64,000 bases of DNA, from assembly GCA_030052745.1 (NCBI GenBank), contig JANBVO010000039.1, positions 124,001 through 188,000 on the forward strand, written 5' to 3'. The notes beneath the pieces were generated by a model. That model had not been told where the DNA came from. It saw only the letters and a list, made by a program, of their open reading frames with translations, and did no database searches. Each line of letters opens with the position of its first letter. Position 1 is the first letter of the stretch. Of this stretch, positions 1-10,406 are shown piece by piece. The position numbers were made by a program, and so were the translations under genes. The DNA comes from Pleurostoma richardsiae (taxonomy: Eukaryota > Ascomycota > Sordariomycetes > Calosphaeriales > Pleurostomataceae).

Positions 1-2
1 AG

Positions 3-713
3 CCGGCTGTCGTTGATGAGATCGCCTCGCAGATGGCGCAGTGGCAGGCCAACCTGCCTGGCCCAGTTAAATTCGAGCCCGAGGACCCGTATGCTTCAGA
101 CAGCGTGAACCCGACGCCGCTGCTAGACCCTCTGAAAGTCTTCCTGCGAGCACAGTTCTATGCCATCCACGCCACCATCTACTGGCAGTACGTTGTGCGT
201 CTGCTGACTATCCCGCCTCCAGATGTGCCGCCGCACGGCAGCAAAGGTGTGAACCAGGAGCACGCGCGCATCACTGAAGCCGCGGCGCTGTCCCTTCGGT
301 ACTCCGTGATACACATCCTTGCCGTGCAGTCTCTTCTACAGGGTCGTCATTTGCTATTGCTTCCCAACATGACAGGTCTCCTCTGTAACACCCTGTTTCT
401 CTTGTGCTCCTATAACACGCCAGGCCTGGAGAACATCCAGCACACGCGCGCAAAGGATGCCATTCTGATAGCCTGGCGGTGTTTTAAAACCTGGGACGCA
501 AATCCTTCGATCCAAAGGTACGTCCAGCAGATCGAGGAGTTGATGAAGGCGAAGAACATCGAGCCTCCTGAACAAGGGAATTTTCACCAGAACCAACATG
601 ATTCTGCCTCCGGGAGCTCTGGGTTGTATTCTACTAGTTCGACAACTTCCCCTACATCCACGTCGACAACCTGGTCGAGCCACAGACAGGATCTGAACAT
701 CACAGCGCAGTAG
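3..713 (+). CDS. C-terminal part of a fungal transcription factor (5' end outside window)
   Basis: The reading frame is open back to the first bases of the window, so this is the last exon or exons of a gene that begins upstream; the first ATG seen, at 33, is probably internal. The roughly 236 visible residues are mostly helical and carry patterns seen in the C-terminal half of Fungal_trans regulators: a WQYVVRLL segment, a long helix with HARITEAAALSL, and hydrophobic LLQGRHLLLLPNMTGLL, followed by a low-complexity Ser/Thr tail. Zn2Cys6 factors of this type end this way, but the zinc cluster would lie outside the window, so the class is inferred. It sits just upstream of a block of sugar-type enzymes and could regulate them. 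The stop is 84 bp from the stop of the convergent dioxygenase gene. Confidence 0.6.
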   Translation, partial: PAVVDEIASQMAQWQANLPGPVKFEPEDPYASDSVNPTPLLDPLKVFLRAQFYAIHATIYWQYVVRLLTIPPPDVPPHGSKGVNQEHARITEAAALSLRYSVIHILAVQSLLQGRHLLLLPNMTGLLCNTLFLLCSYNTPGLENIQHTRAKDAILIAWRCFKTWDANPSIQRYVQQIEELMKAKNIEPPEQGNFHQNQHDSASGSSGLYSTSSTTSPTSTSTTWSSHRQDLNITAQ

Positions 714-796
714 CCGTGCCGAATTCACATGGGCAATACACGAAATACTGGTCGTTGACCTCAATCCTTTCATACGTGCCTATCAGTAACACAGCG

Positions 797-1942
797 CTAC
801 TCAACGTCCATCTCGGCAATATAGCCTGGTCCCAGGTCCTGCGGCAGCATCTCCAGATATCCCTTATTCGCGCTGCTGAAGTTGGGGTTGAACTTCACCT
901 TCCTATGGTCAAGATGCTCCGGTACAAAATGGGCATCGTAAACCACGGGGCTGTTGGGCCGTGCGGCCCACTCCTCGGTGAGCTTCCGTGCCACCTCGGG
1001 AAGGACGACACGGGCGGGGCACTTGTACCACGAGGGGGTGTGGACGAAGGCGAGCATGATGCGCGGGTCGGACGACGGGTTCGCCAGGCCGGCGTGCCAC
1101 AGCCGCAGGTCGCGCAGGACGACCGAGCCGCGCTTCACGATGGGCTGGATGGGCGGCGCAAAGTCCCGGCGGCGCTCGAGCAGCTCGTCACGGATGCCGT
1201 ACTCGCCCTCCTTTTCTTTGCCGAACTTGCTGTCGCTCGGCCCGGCGCCGCCGGGATGGCAGTTCCGGTGGTCCCGGAAGGATGTGTCGCGGTGGGAGCC
1301 AAGCCACAGCTCGGTCGAGCCGTTGGCAGGCGACACGTCCACGAGATAGTAGTTCGTGACAATGGCGAAGGGGAACTGGGCGTGGTTGTGGACCAAGTCG
1401 GCATGCACGCGCTGCCGGGCGCCGCCGAACCCCCCCAGGGCCGTGTTGCCGTTCACGTAGTTCACGTGTGGCTTGGGCCCCAAAATGTTGGCGATGACGG
1501 TGGCGGCTGGCGCGTTGGCCCAGACGTCTGCGTACATGAGTTCAGGATGCAGCGGGGGCCCCTGAGACATGTTCCCGGTCGACGCCCCGGTCTCTGAGTT
1601 CTATGCCGCCAGGCCAAAGAAAGTTAGCCAGCGTGAATTGGAAACCAGGCAACAGTAGTAGACGGCGCATGGGTCAGATGAGACGGATGAGGGGCGTACG
1701 TCGTTGAAGTGCGTGGTTGGCATCTTCGCCATCTCAGCAGCCTCCTTAGTGAGAATCTCATTCAGGTTGTCAATGTGCTTGATGTCCACGGCGTTCTCGA
1801 GCACGACTAGACCGTCGCGATGCATAGCGGACACGACGAGACCGACGTGGTCCACTGTCATCTCCCCGGACAGCCTTTCCTCGTCCGATAGCTTCACCAC
1901 CACCGGCTCCTGAAACTCGAACGTTGCCTTAGCTGAGGGCAT
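797..1942 (-). CDS. PhyH (phytanoyl-CoA dioxygenase) family oxygenase
   Basis: Two exons, 1942-1700 and 1600-797, are joined across a 99-bp phase-0 intron with GTACGC donor and CATAG acceptor. The join reads THFND-NSETGASTGN-MSQGPPL, a smooth continuation. The product is 348 residues, a normal length for fungal PhyH proteins. Fe(II) ligands are visible: HAD at about 147-149 (in RVHADLVH) and the distal His at about 250 (in LWHAGLANP), with an Arg near 261 that would bind 2-oxoglutarate. No signal peptide or membrane segment is seen. The family hydroxylates varied small molecules with Fe(II) and 2-oxoglutarate; the substrate cannot be told from sequence. It is transcribed divergently from the Gfo/Idh/MocA oxidoreductase across 675 bp, which allows joint control. 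Confidence 0.87.
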
Positions 1943-2617
1943 CTTGTCAAGGGACCTGTACGTGTAGTTGTGATTTGATGGTCCTGATCAGATATTTGTT
2001 ATGTTAAACTGCAACATCCCGCGGGCTCCTGACTTGTGGATCTGTGCGTTTAAATCCTCGTCGCGTGAAGCCGGCCGGCAAGGCCACCGCGTTCCGCAAT
2101 GGAAGACGCGGACGCGGAACCAGGCAAGTGCCACACATCATGACCAGCACTCATAGAGCTGCTTTGGAACGGGTTGTTTTCGTTTCCTCAAGACCACTAG
2201 AGCCTAGTCACTAATAGGGTCTATCTGGTCGGATGTGCTTCGGTTGAGCACAGCCGCCATCCCGAACCGATACTCCGATGGAGGCTATCAGTACGGAACT
2301 AACATTATAGGCAGTCCCCTCATGATGTATCCCACCTCCTCCCCCTCTTTCGCCGTTTGTATTCCCATCCCTCACTAGGGCAAGACTTACTCGGAGTTTC
2401 GGTACACTGCGGATCGCTCAGGCTGATGTGGCGAGCGGGCAAGGATCGGAGCGGATGGCGGCTGACCGGTTTGCTTGTCGAACTCCCCGGATCGGCGGGT
2501 CATCCATCGGATAACAGATTACCGCCGATTACGCAGGGGCATATTTCTCGTGATAAATGTTTCCCGAAAACGCGACGGGAGCGTGCAGTTTGGCATGGTC
2601 ATGACACATCTGCAATA
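1943..2617. other. Divergent intergenic region
   Basis: This 675-bp region separates the divergent PhyH and oxidoreductase genes and should hold both promoters. Short ORFs cross it but none has coding character. A CT-rich stretch lies near 2330-2360. No clear TATA box was found. Confidence 0.6.
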
Positions 2618-3906
2618 ATGTCAGGAATCGCGCTCTTGGGAGCGGGCATCTTTGCGCGTGAAGGTGAGCGCATCACCACGTCCTAGCCCTCTTCCCTTCG
2701 CCCTCCATCCCCCCAGCCAACAAGAACAACAAAATAAGGGAAAGAGATAAAAAGCTTTCTGTGTTGCTGACAGGTCTTGCTTGGACTTCAAGAGCACCTT
2801 CCAGCCATCGAATCGACCGAGGGCTTGACGCTCAAAGCCATATACTCGAGGTCTCAGACATCAGCAGAAGCTCTTGCGGCCAAGAGCAATGACGAGGTTG
2901 ACGTCTATTTCGACAACCCAGCCAGTGAGGGGAGATCGCTGGCCGACTTGCTGAAGAGGGCCGACATCGCGGCCGTTGTCATCTGTGTGCCCATTGTCGC
3001 CCAGCCGGTCATTATCAAGCAGGCTCTCGCAGCCGGCAAGCACGTACTGAGCGAGAAACCCATCGCCAAAGACGTAGCGACGGCGCTTGAGCTCATTGCC
3101 TGGCACAAAGAACTGCCCAAGCCGCCAATATGGGCAGTGGGCGAGAATCTACGCTATGTTGACGTGGTTGTGTACGGCGCCGAGCAACTCCGGCAAATCG
3201 GCGGCGACGTGACTACCTTCAGCATGAAGATGTTTTCGCTGGTTGACGATAAGGACAAGTTCTATAACACTGACTGTGAGATCAATATTTTTTTCTTCTT
3301 TTTATATTGTGCTTTGTTTTGTCCTGTCTTGTCTGACTGCGCCCCTGGGGCCCTGACTCCGTTCACGACTACTGCTGACACCAGGACCGCGCAGGGCGCA
3401 GAGTTCCGGAGTACCAGGGCGGATTCTTGCTTGACGGTGGCGTGCACTTCATTGCCGGCCTGCGGTGGTTGCTAAGTGCGAGGGGGCAGGACATCCAGCA
3501 GCTGGCAGCCTTCACGGCACTGCTTCAGCCGAAACTGGCCCCGGTAGACACCGTGCATGCCATCATGGCTACTACGAAGGGCCGCATCGGGACATTTAGC
3601 GTGTCGTTCGGGACCGAGTTCAAGTCAAGCTTCGAGATCGAGGTGGTCACTACGGAGGGAGCGGTGACGGTGACCCCGGCCGAGGTCACGATCACGCGCC
3701 GGGGAGGCCCGGGCGGGGTGCAGACGGAGAGGAAGGAATTCGGTTTCTCGGCTGGAGTGAAGCCTGAGATGGAGGCTTTTGGCAAAAGCATACAGACCGA
3801 GCAGCTGGATCCTCGTCAGAGCCCCGCAGAGGCGCTCAAAGACCTGGCTATCTTGCAGGGAATGCTCGAGTCAGCACAGGGTCACTCTCATGTCCAGCTC
3901 AGCTAG
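2618..3906 (+). CDS. Gfo/Idh/MocA family NAD(P)-dependent oxidoreductase
   Basis: Three exons, 2618-2663, 2793-3275 and 3395-3906, give 346 residues. The first intron (129 bp) splits a Glu codon and joins GIFARE to EHLPAIE. The second (119 bp) splits a Trp codon and yields TDWRRVPEYQGGFLLDGG, which matches the usual motif of this family before the C-terminal domain. The N-terminal Rossmann fold shows GAGIFAR at about 8-14, and the EKP motif of the family lies at 103-105. The C-terminal alpha/beta domain has GGFLLDGGVHF. These enzymes oxidise or reduce sugars and related polyols or diols. No targeting signal is visible, so a cytosolic location is likely. Its place between a PhyH oxygenase and a beta-mannosidase suggests sugar metabolism, but the substrate is not known. 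Confidence 0.88.
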
Positions 3907-4817
3907 CCAGTGTATTACAAGTACTGTAGAAGGTCATACTGATCGGAATTCAGTCTATATAGCATGCTGAGCGAACCGCACAGATAAACAGATCACCGTA
4001 TTACCTATTTATGCCGTGGATGCAGGACGTAGGTGCGAAGTGGCAGGCAACCTATCTACCGGGAGGCGACTCTCGCTCTCACACTCTCTGTCGTCGCCTT
4101 CACTTTGGGGTGTGGCCTATTGGCTCCGTAGAGCCATCATCAAACCAACCAAAGCCCCCTCGCAACATCCTTAGCGGCATAGCTCCGTAGTCCGGACTTC
4201 TAAGACCCGAACCGACGTCCCGAGACAAAGGCTCAGACCATGGAGAAGTATTAGACCGTGTAGATCTCACGGAGTGCTACTTCCTGCAGTTACACCTGCC
4301 TCTCAACCTACGATTGTTTCTGAGAACCACAGGGATTCCTTCTATCAATCAGTATGCGATGAAGGGGCACAGGACGGAGTACTCTAGAATAACCCCAAAA
4401 TGCAGCTTCTACTCCACCCCGTACCTCACTGCCCAGGCTTTCGGGCCTAGCTGGCCTCCCCGCCTCTATCCCGCTTGTTTCGGCTGCTGTCGCAATCTAG
4501 ATCTACAATGCGTCTGGTCTCGTGATGGGGCGAGGAGGATCGCTGCATCGAGCCCACTCACCGGCTCCCTTTTCAGGGAATCTGCGATGCGAGAATCGGA
4601 GCACCGCAGTGTAGTTTTCGCATACCACATTAAGGCATGATACTTCGTTTATACGCTATATAAGAGCGACGTGGGACGCGCAAGCTTATGCGGTTTGAAG
4701 ACGGGCGCTGCGCAATTGTAGTTGCAAGATTGTTCGCTGATATCGTCTCAATTCTGTTGACCCCTTACGTCAGAGGAAGCAGAAAACATCCGCATGGGCG
4801 TCCCTGCTGCCAGTGCA
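3907..4817. other. Intergenic region upstream of the beta-mannosidase
   Basis: No gene is supported in these 911 bp. An ORF at 4314-4640 has no recognisable domain and is judged random. The last 160 bp carry a TATA-like box listed separately. Confidence 0.55.
4657..4664 (+). promoter_or_regulatory. TATA-like box for the beta-mannosidase gene
   Basis: The sequence tatataag lies about 154 bp before the chosen ATG at 4818. This is a plausible distance once a short 5' leader is allowed for. It is the only good TATA match in the region. Confidence 0.5.
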
Positions 4818-7685
4818 ATGTCGAGGTCAAGGACAGGCTTAGCCTCGTGGAGATGGCGCATGGCCAGTAGTAATGGTAATGCCCGCGCCGATGCTCTGCC
4901 TGCCCTGAAGGAATGGCATCCTGTATCGTCCTTCCCCTCCGTCATTCAGATGGAGCTGGTCTCAATGGGCGCCATCCCAGACCCCAACATCGGCGAGAAC
5001 GAGCGCATGATTCAATGGGTCGGCGAGGTGGACTGGGAGTACGAGTGCCGGTTCGAGACTCCGAGCGCCGCGGAGGAGTTCCTGGATCTCGTCCTCGAGG
5101 GCCTAGACACCTTCGCAACCGTGTCACTCAACGGAGTGGAGATCCTCGAGAGCGACAACATGTTCGTCCCCCACAGAGTTCCCGTCAAGAGTGCCCTCCG
5201 GCCCGCGAGGCAGCAGAACGAGCTCCACATCCTGTTTGAGAGCGCGCTCAAGGTCGGCAATCGGCTGGAGCAGAAGTACGGCGTCAGGAAGGCGTTTTTG
5301 AGAGACACGAGACGCAACCACATGCGCAAGGCCCAGGTTTGGTCGCCTCATGTCACATACGGAAGCAGCATAACACAAGCTGACAAGACGTCCGTTTACA
5401 GTATCACTGGGGATGGGACTGGGGGCCCATCCTCTTGACGGCCGGGCCTTATATGCCCGTCTATCTCGACTCGTACACCGTGCGCATTGACAACATCCAC
5501 CTTGCGTCCCGACTGAGCGAGGACCATAGCTCGGCTGTGGTAACAGCTTCCGTCACAGTGTCTCCAGCAGGCGCAGGCGCCAGCGCAATCGTGACCATTA
5601 CGGACCCGACGGGTGAGGAGGTGGGGAGGGCTCATATCGACCTTAAGGGCGGTAGTGAAGGCTCAAGTGAGATAAGCATAACCCGTCCCCAGCTGTGGTG
5701 GCCCAACGGGCAAGGGGCGCATCCACTATACACCGCCAATGTCGAACTCCTGAGTGCTGTCGGGCCGGAAGCTGTAGATCGGCTGACGACGCGCTTTGGA
5801 ATCCGGACCATCCAAGTCATCCAGCGACCACTGGACGACCACCCCGGCACAACGTTCATGTTCAGGGTCAATGGTCGTGACATCTTCATCCAGGGAGGTA
5901 ACTGGATCCCGGCCGACAATATGCTGCCGAGGATCTCTCGGCAGAGATACTTTGACTGGGTCAGGCTTGCCGAGTATTGCCACCTGAACATGATCCGCGT
6001 CTGGGGCGGCGGCATCTACGAGACGGAGGATTTCTTCGATGCCTGCGACGAGATGGGCATTCTGGTCTGGCATGACTACGCCTTTGCTTGCAACAATCTT
6101 CCCACGCACGACGACTTTGTCGAGAGCGTCGCAAAGGAGGCCGAGGCCCAGACAATGCGGTTGAGGAACAGGGCGTCTCTCGCACTGCTGTGCGGAGGGA
6201 ACGAAGACTTCATGTTCGTCGACTTTGACGGGTGAGCAGAAACCCTCCTGAGAAGTTCCACTCGCAAGGGTACTTTTTGCAAGGCTGACCGTGGCGGACT
6301 TTCGATCGCCATGCAGGATCCAATACGACCATTATGACACGGTAGGCCCCTTCGACGACAAGCCCTTCCCCCAGCGCAAGATCTATCTCGAGGTCTTGCC
6401 CAAGGTCGCAGCTCGGCTCTGCCCGGATGTCTTCTACTGGGCCAACTCGCCCTACGGCGGCGCGATCGCCAACGACGCGACCGTCGGCGACATCCACCAG
6501 TGGTCCGTCTGGCACGGCGAGCAGCGCCCGTATCAGGAATACAAGTCCCTGAGCGGGCGCTTCGTGTCCGAGTTCGGCATGCACGGCTTCCCGGTCCAGC
6601 GCACCGTCGACCTCTTCACGCGCGGCGCCGCCTCCCCGCGGGAAACCCACCCGCAGTCGCGCCTGGTCGACTGCCACAACAAGAGCCACGGCGCGCACAC
6701 GCGCATCGCGCGCTACCTGGCCGAGAACTTCCGCTTCGACATGACCTCGCTGCGCAACCTCGCCTACTCGTCGCAGCTGATGCAGGCCGAGGCCTACACC
6801 TTCGCCCTGCGGGACTGGAAGCGGCTGTTCGGCGGGCCCGGGCGGGAGCGCTGCGCGGGCGCCGTCATCTGGCAGCTCAACGACTGCTACCCCGTCACGT
6901 CGTGGGCCTTTGTTGACTTCTTCCTCCGCCCCAAGCCCGCCTTCTACGCCATCCGCCGGCAGTTTGCGCCGGTGTCCGTGGCGGCGGAGCGCACGCCCTC
7001 TACGCTGTGGGTTGACGAGGACAAGCCGCCTGCCTCCAAGGTGCCCTCGTTCGCTCTGTTTGCGCACAACACGACGCCGGAGAATGTCGAATGCGTCTTG
7101 AGCTTGCGGGCATACGATTTCGAGAGGGGAGCGTGGGCAGAGCTGGCGGAGGAGAAGGCACCGCGCAGGGTGACGCTGAAGGCAGGGCAGAGCTCGGAGT
7201 TGGGCACGCTGGGGCCGCAGCCTTCGTGGACGGAGGACAGCCTCATCATCCTCGAGGTCACACTGCTCGATGGGGGCTCCGGAAGACAGCTGGCGCGCTG
7301 CGTCGAGTGGCCCGAGCCGTACCGCTATCTCTACTGGCCCGATGACACCAGCATGTCCATCCGGGTTGAGCCAGTAGGTGAGCACCTAGCGCCCAGCGCG
7401 ACGGCGGAGAACACAGATAGAGTGGCGTGGGAAGATGCGGTCACGGTAGTATCGAACCAGCCGCTCAAGGGGGTGTGGTTAGAGCCCGTGTACGACGGGA
7501 CCGAAAAAGACGACGACCCCGAGCCACTCTGGGAGGATAACATGTGTGACCTGTTGCCGGATGAGAAGATCACGGTCAGAGTCAAGGGACTCAAGGGCAG
7601 AAAGCTTGGGGCGAGGTTTCTTGGGGATTGGGAGGTTGGCAAGCTGGCTCCTGCGGTTACTTTGTCAAAGGGGAACGAGAGTTGA
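4818..7685 (+). CDS. mndB: Beta-mannosidase, glycoside hydrolase family 2 (intracellular B type)
   Basis: Exons 4818-5336, 5402-6231 and 6317-7685 give about 905 residues. Introns are 65 bp (phase 0) and 85 bp (phase 2). The first join creates KAQYHWGWDWGPILLT, the hallmark substrate-binding region of GH2 beta-mannosidases. The acid/base pair Asn-Glu is at about 440-441 (in CGGNED) and the nucleophile Glu at about 535 (in VSEFGMHGFP). No signal peptide is seen, which fits the intracellular B-type enzymes that cleave short manno-oligosaccharides from glycan or mannan breakdown. The start is uncertain: ATG 4818 has a better context and ATG 4794 is in the same frame, adding eight residues. The acid/base motif is usually preceded by GN-N; here it reads GGNED, a mild variant. 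Its neighbours are an oxidoreductase and an esterase. Confidence 0.93.
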
Positions 7686-7861
7686 TGCCGTTGAACAAGT
7701 CGTCTAGATTTATAGCTCAAAATATGCTGATCTCATACTTGGCACGACCAATTCTAGTTGAGACAGAACCGTCTTGTCGGTTAGTTTATCTCCTGTCGCC
7801 GGTCGGTACTCAGCTGTATACGGTCTTAAATCGCGGAAAAGATCTTCTCTCTCTCGCCAGC

Positions 7862-8623
7862 TCAAGATTTGGAGCCTTTCCACGCCTCGACGTCGTCCCA
7901 CCGAGGGAGCACAAATGGTAAGGCATCTGGCGTCTGATCGGGCCATGTCTTCTCGACGAGCTCAATCAGCGACTCGTAGAGGAGCTTATTCCCCTCCGGT
8001 GTGAGATGAAGACCGTCCCTCAGCAGCGACGGCAGACCAGAGTCGGGGTCCTGATCTGCCTCCTTCGAGCCTACCAGAGGTTCTCCGGACTTCCACCCGG
8101 CCCGCTCCATGAAGATGGTCCACGCGTCCAGAACAACTACACCGAGCTCCCGGCCGACGTCCCTCGCGGCATCGGCGTACGTCTTGGTGACCTCGGCCGT
8201 CCTCCGCACCTGGTCAATGCCCTTTGCGCGGTCATCCGCCTCGCACATGCGCTCGTCAACAGGCGGCGGGGTGATGAGGACGATGCGTGGGTCGTGCTCC
8301 CTGACCTGAGGATGGTTGATGGCGGCGGCGAGGTTCCGGCGGTACTCATCCAGCGGCACGTGCTGCGGCACGCCGAGGGTGTTGGGCAGGCGCGCATCGT
8401 TGGCGCCGAGGAGGACCGTCATGAGGCGGATCCGGCCGTGGCTTGGCGGGGGCACGAGCAGCGGCAGCTTGGCGAGGGCCATCTCGGTGTTGTAGCCGCT
8501 TAGCCCGGCGTTGACCACGGCGAGCCGGCGGATGTAGGCGTTGGAGAGCCGCGCGACCCATCCGAACTCGTCGTAGCCCTGCTGGGTCAGCGAGTCGCCG
8601 AATAGAAAGAACAACTCCTGCAT
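7862..8623 (-). CDS. IAH1: SGNH/GDSL esterase, isoamyl acetate-hydrolysing esterase type
   Basis: A single-exon gene of 253 residues with all four SGNH blocks: GDSL at 9-12 with catalytic Ser11, Gly in NAG at 38-40, GAND at 73-76 with Asn75, and DGLHLTPEG with catalytic Asp203 and His206. The length and the layout, including FGDSLTQQGYDEFGW at the start and the LPRWDDV end, match the fungal and yeast Iah1 group, cytosolic enzymes that hydrolyse small acetate esters. No signal peptide is present. It is convergent with the beta-mannosidase, with 176 bp between stops. Activity on acetylated sugars is possible given the neighbour but is only inference. Confidence 0.88.
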   Translation of the reverse strand: MQELFFLFGDSLTQQGYDEFGWVARLSNAYIRRLAVVNAGLSGYNTEMALAKLPLLVPPPSHGRIRLMTVLLGANDARLPNTLGVPQHVPLDEYRRNLAAAINHPQVREHDPRIVLITPPPVDERMCEADDRAKGIDQVRRTAEVTKTYADAARDVGRELGVVVLDAWTIFMERAGWKSGEPLVGSKEADQDPDSGLPSLLRDGLHLTPEGNKLLYESLIELVEKTWPDQTPDALPFVLPRWDDVEAWKGSKS

Positions 8624-9444
8624 ATTGCCTGTTTCTTCGCACCGAGGCCTGCTGACACGGAATGAGGATCTCAGTTTGGATTTCTCAGGTTATCTTCCGA
8701 CGCAGGCGATGATGATGCCAATTGAGCGGTTCTTTCAGCACAATCATGAAAAGACAGCTTGCCCAAGTGTCACTCAAGGGAAGCTGATAAGTGGGAAGGA
8801 TGATCGCGTCTCCTCGACGCTGAAGAAGCGCCGACGGCGCTGCAGTGGGACTCTGCAGGGTTAGGGTTGACCACTGCATCTCGAGCATGTCTGACTGTGC
8901 CTGTACTGAGTACTCCGTACTAAGACTCCGTACGGAGCCTGCAAGAATCTGGAGAAAGTCCACCAGCATCAACTGAAGAAAATCAACTTGTAGCTTAGCT
9001 GGCCGGCGCCAACGCCTGATAACCGTCTCTGGTATACGCCGTACCGTAATTTCAAGTACTAGGCGATGAATGCACGACTGCGGCGTAGCGCCGTCCGTCT
9101 GGGCCCAGGCACGGCGGCAGGTGGAGCAGCTGCCTAAAAGTCGCGTTGCCGACTCGACTTTGTTCCTCTGTGCCGCACCGCCGCCCCCTTATCACGAAGG
9201 ATTGAGCAACACTTCATATACCCTGCCTGTCTGTTTCACTCTCTCGTCCCTCGCTTTGTTTGTATCACCTTCGTTCTGTCTGTCCCTGTCTCTCTTTCTC
9301 TGTGTGTTGTGCATATCGCCTGTCATAACCAGCCATCAACCACGAAGCCTCACACCTGAGAACGCGACCTCCAAATCACCCGTCCTTCCGTCTCTCGCTC
9401 CCTCCCACCAGCGGCCCGCCCAACAAGGCCAAAGCAACACAAAC
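8624..9444. other. Intergenic region with pyrimidine-rich leader
   Basis: No gene is supported. The right part, about 9180-9440, is CT-rich, as expected for a promoter and 5' leader of the small membrane-protein gene starting at 9445. An upstream in-frame ATG at 9070 would add 125 residues of pyrimidine-derived Ser/Pro/Leu sequence and is not favoured. A telomere-box-like ttagggttg occurs near 8862. Confidence 0.5.
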
Positions 9445-9909
9445 ATGGACGTTCCAATGCCATGCTGCCTCCCCCAGGCCAACTTCCCCAGGCCGACCGA
9501 CCGCCGCCCCTCCGGCCGCCCGAACCCCGCCAACGCCCCCGGCGGCCCCCTCGGCGGCCCCCGCCGCCGCCAGACCTACTACTCCCCGGCCCTGCACCGC
9601 GCCTCCGTCCTCATCCAGGATCCCGCCCTCATCACCATCCGCGAGGCCGGCCTCCTCATCCTGCTGTGCCTGGCCCTGTGGCGCGGCGTCCCAGCCGCCC
9701 GCCACGCCTACGAGCTGCTCGCCGTCGCCGACGCGGGCGCGCTGTGCCGCGGCCGCAGCCTGCTGGGGTGCGCGGGCGGCGTGGCCGGCGCGGGACTGCT
9801 GCGGCTGTTGTGGTTCTGGCTGGCGGGCGTGGTGCCGTGGGGGTTCGTGATCGCGCTAGGCGTCTTCGTGGCCGAAGAGGTGATGGTCGGGATGAAGAGG
9901 AGGAGGTGA
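9445..9909 (+). CDS. Small putative membrane protein, unknown function
   Basis: An ORF of 154 residues starting at an ATG in strong context (acaaacatgg). The N-terminal third is rich in Pro, Arg and Gly. The rest has hydrophobic segments at about 70-85 (GLLILLCLALW) and 108-145 (a Gly/Ala/Leu-rich stretch then WFWLAGVVPWGFVIALGVFV), so two or three membrane passes are likely. It ends in a basic KRRR tail. GC content and codon use are high, as in neighbouring real genes. No family was recognised. A long antisense frame overlaps but looks like a GC-driven shadow. Confidence 0.5.
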   Translation: MDVPMPCCLPQANFPRPTDRRPSGRPNPANAPGGPLGGPRRRQTYYSPALHRASVLIQDPALITIREAGLLILLCLALWRGVPAARHAYELLAVADAGALCRGRSLLGCAGGVAGAGLLRLLWFWLAGVVPWGFVIALGVFVAEEVMVGMKRRR

Positions 9910-10406
9910 TGCCGTGACAGGCAGCCGCTACAGAGAGGACAGGGATTAAATTCTCGGGTGGACGGGGAACGCGCATACACACACGCAAACAAACGTCTGG
10001 GGCGGTTCTTGCTGGGAAGTCGACAGTACATTGCCCATTGTATGTCCTTAGCCAGGATGATGCGACTTTGTGGGATCGCTCAAGCATTCGGGATCCCGGA
10101 TTTGAAGTCGGTGCTGTCCCCAGAACAGATCTCAATCAGGAGGACTTAAGGCGCAAAGCACACAATGCGGTTACTCTCAGGAAGTAGCCTAGTCTCACTT
10201 ATATGGAATGCGGAGGCCGCATCATGACACGGATTGTCCATTACCACTTCACATTAGTTAGAGGTAATCTAGCTACAGGTAGACCTGTCATATCGAGAAG
10301 GACATCAAATGATGTCAAGTCCAGCCTTGCTGGAATAATCCTAATATTAGAGCTCCAAGAAAATCCGCCACCTAACATGGTTTGCAACACTCTGTCCGGT
10401 GGTTCT
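9910..10406. other. Intergenic region
   Basis: Nothing recognisable in 497 bp between the small membrane-protein gene and the 3' end of the secreted-protein gene. Confidence 0.5.

Noticed and set aside
716-1597. 293-residue plus-strand ORF
   Set aside because: Antisense to the PhyH gene; no domain, composition follows GC skew.
4314-4640. 108-residue plus-strand ORF
   Set aside because: No motif, poor composition, and it lies in the promoter region of the beta-mannosidase.
6210-7385. 391-residue minus-strand ORF
   Set aside because: It lies antisense to the beta-mannosidase third exon, is Arg/Ala/Gly-rich, and has no motif; a GC-driven shadow.
9070-9444. N-terminal extension of the small membrane protein
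   Set aside because: The extension is a translation of a CT-rich leader, and the ATG at 9445 has a far better context.
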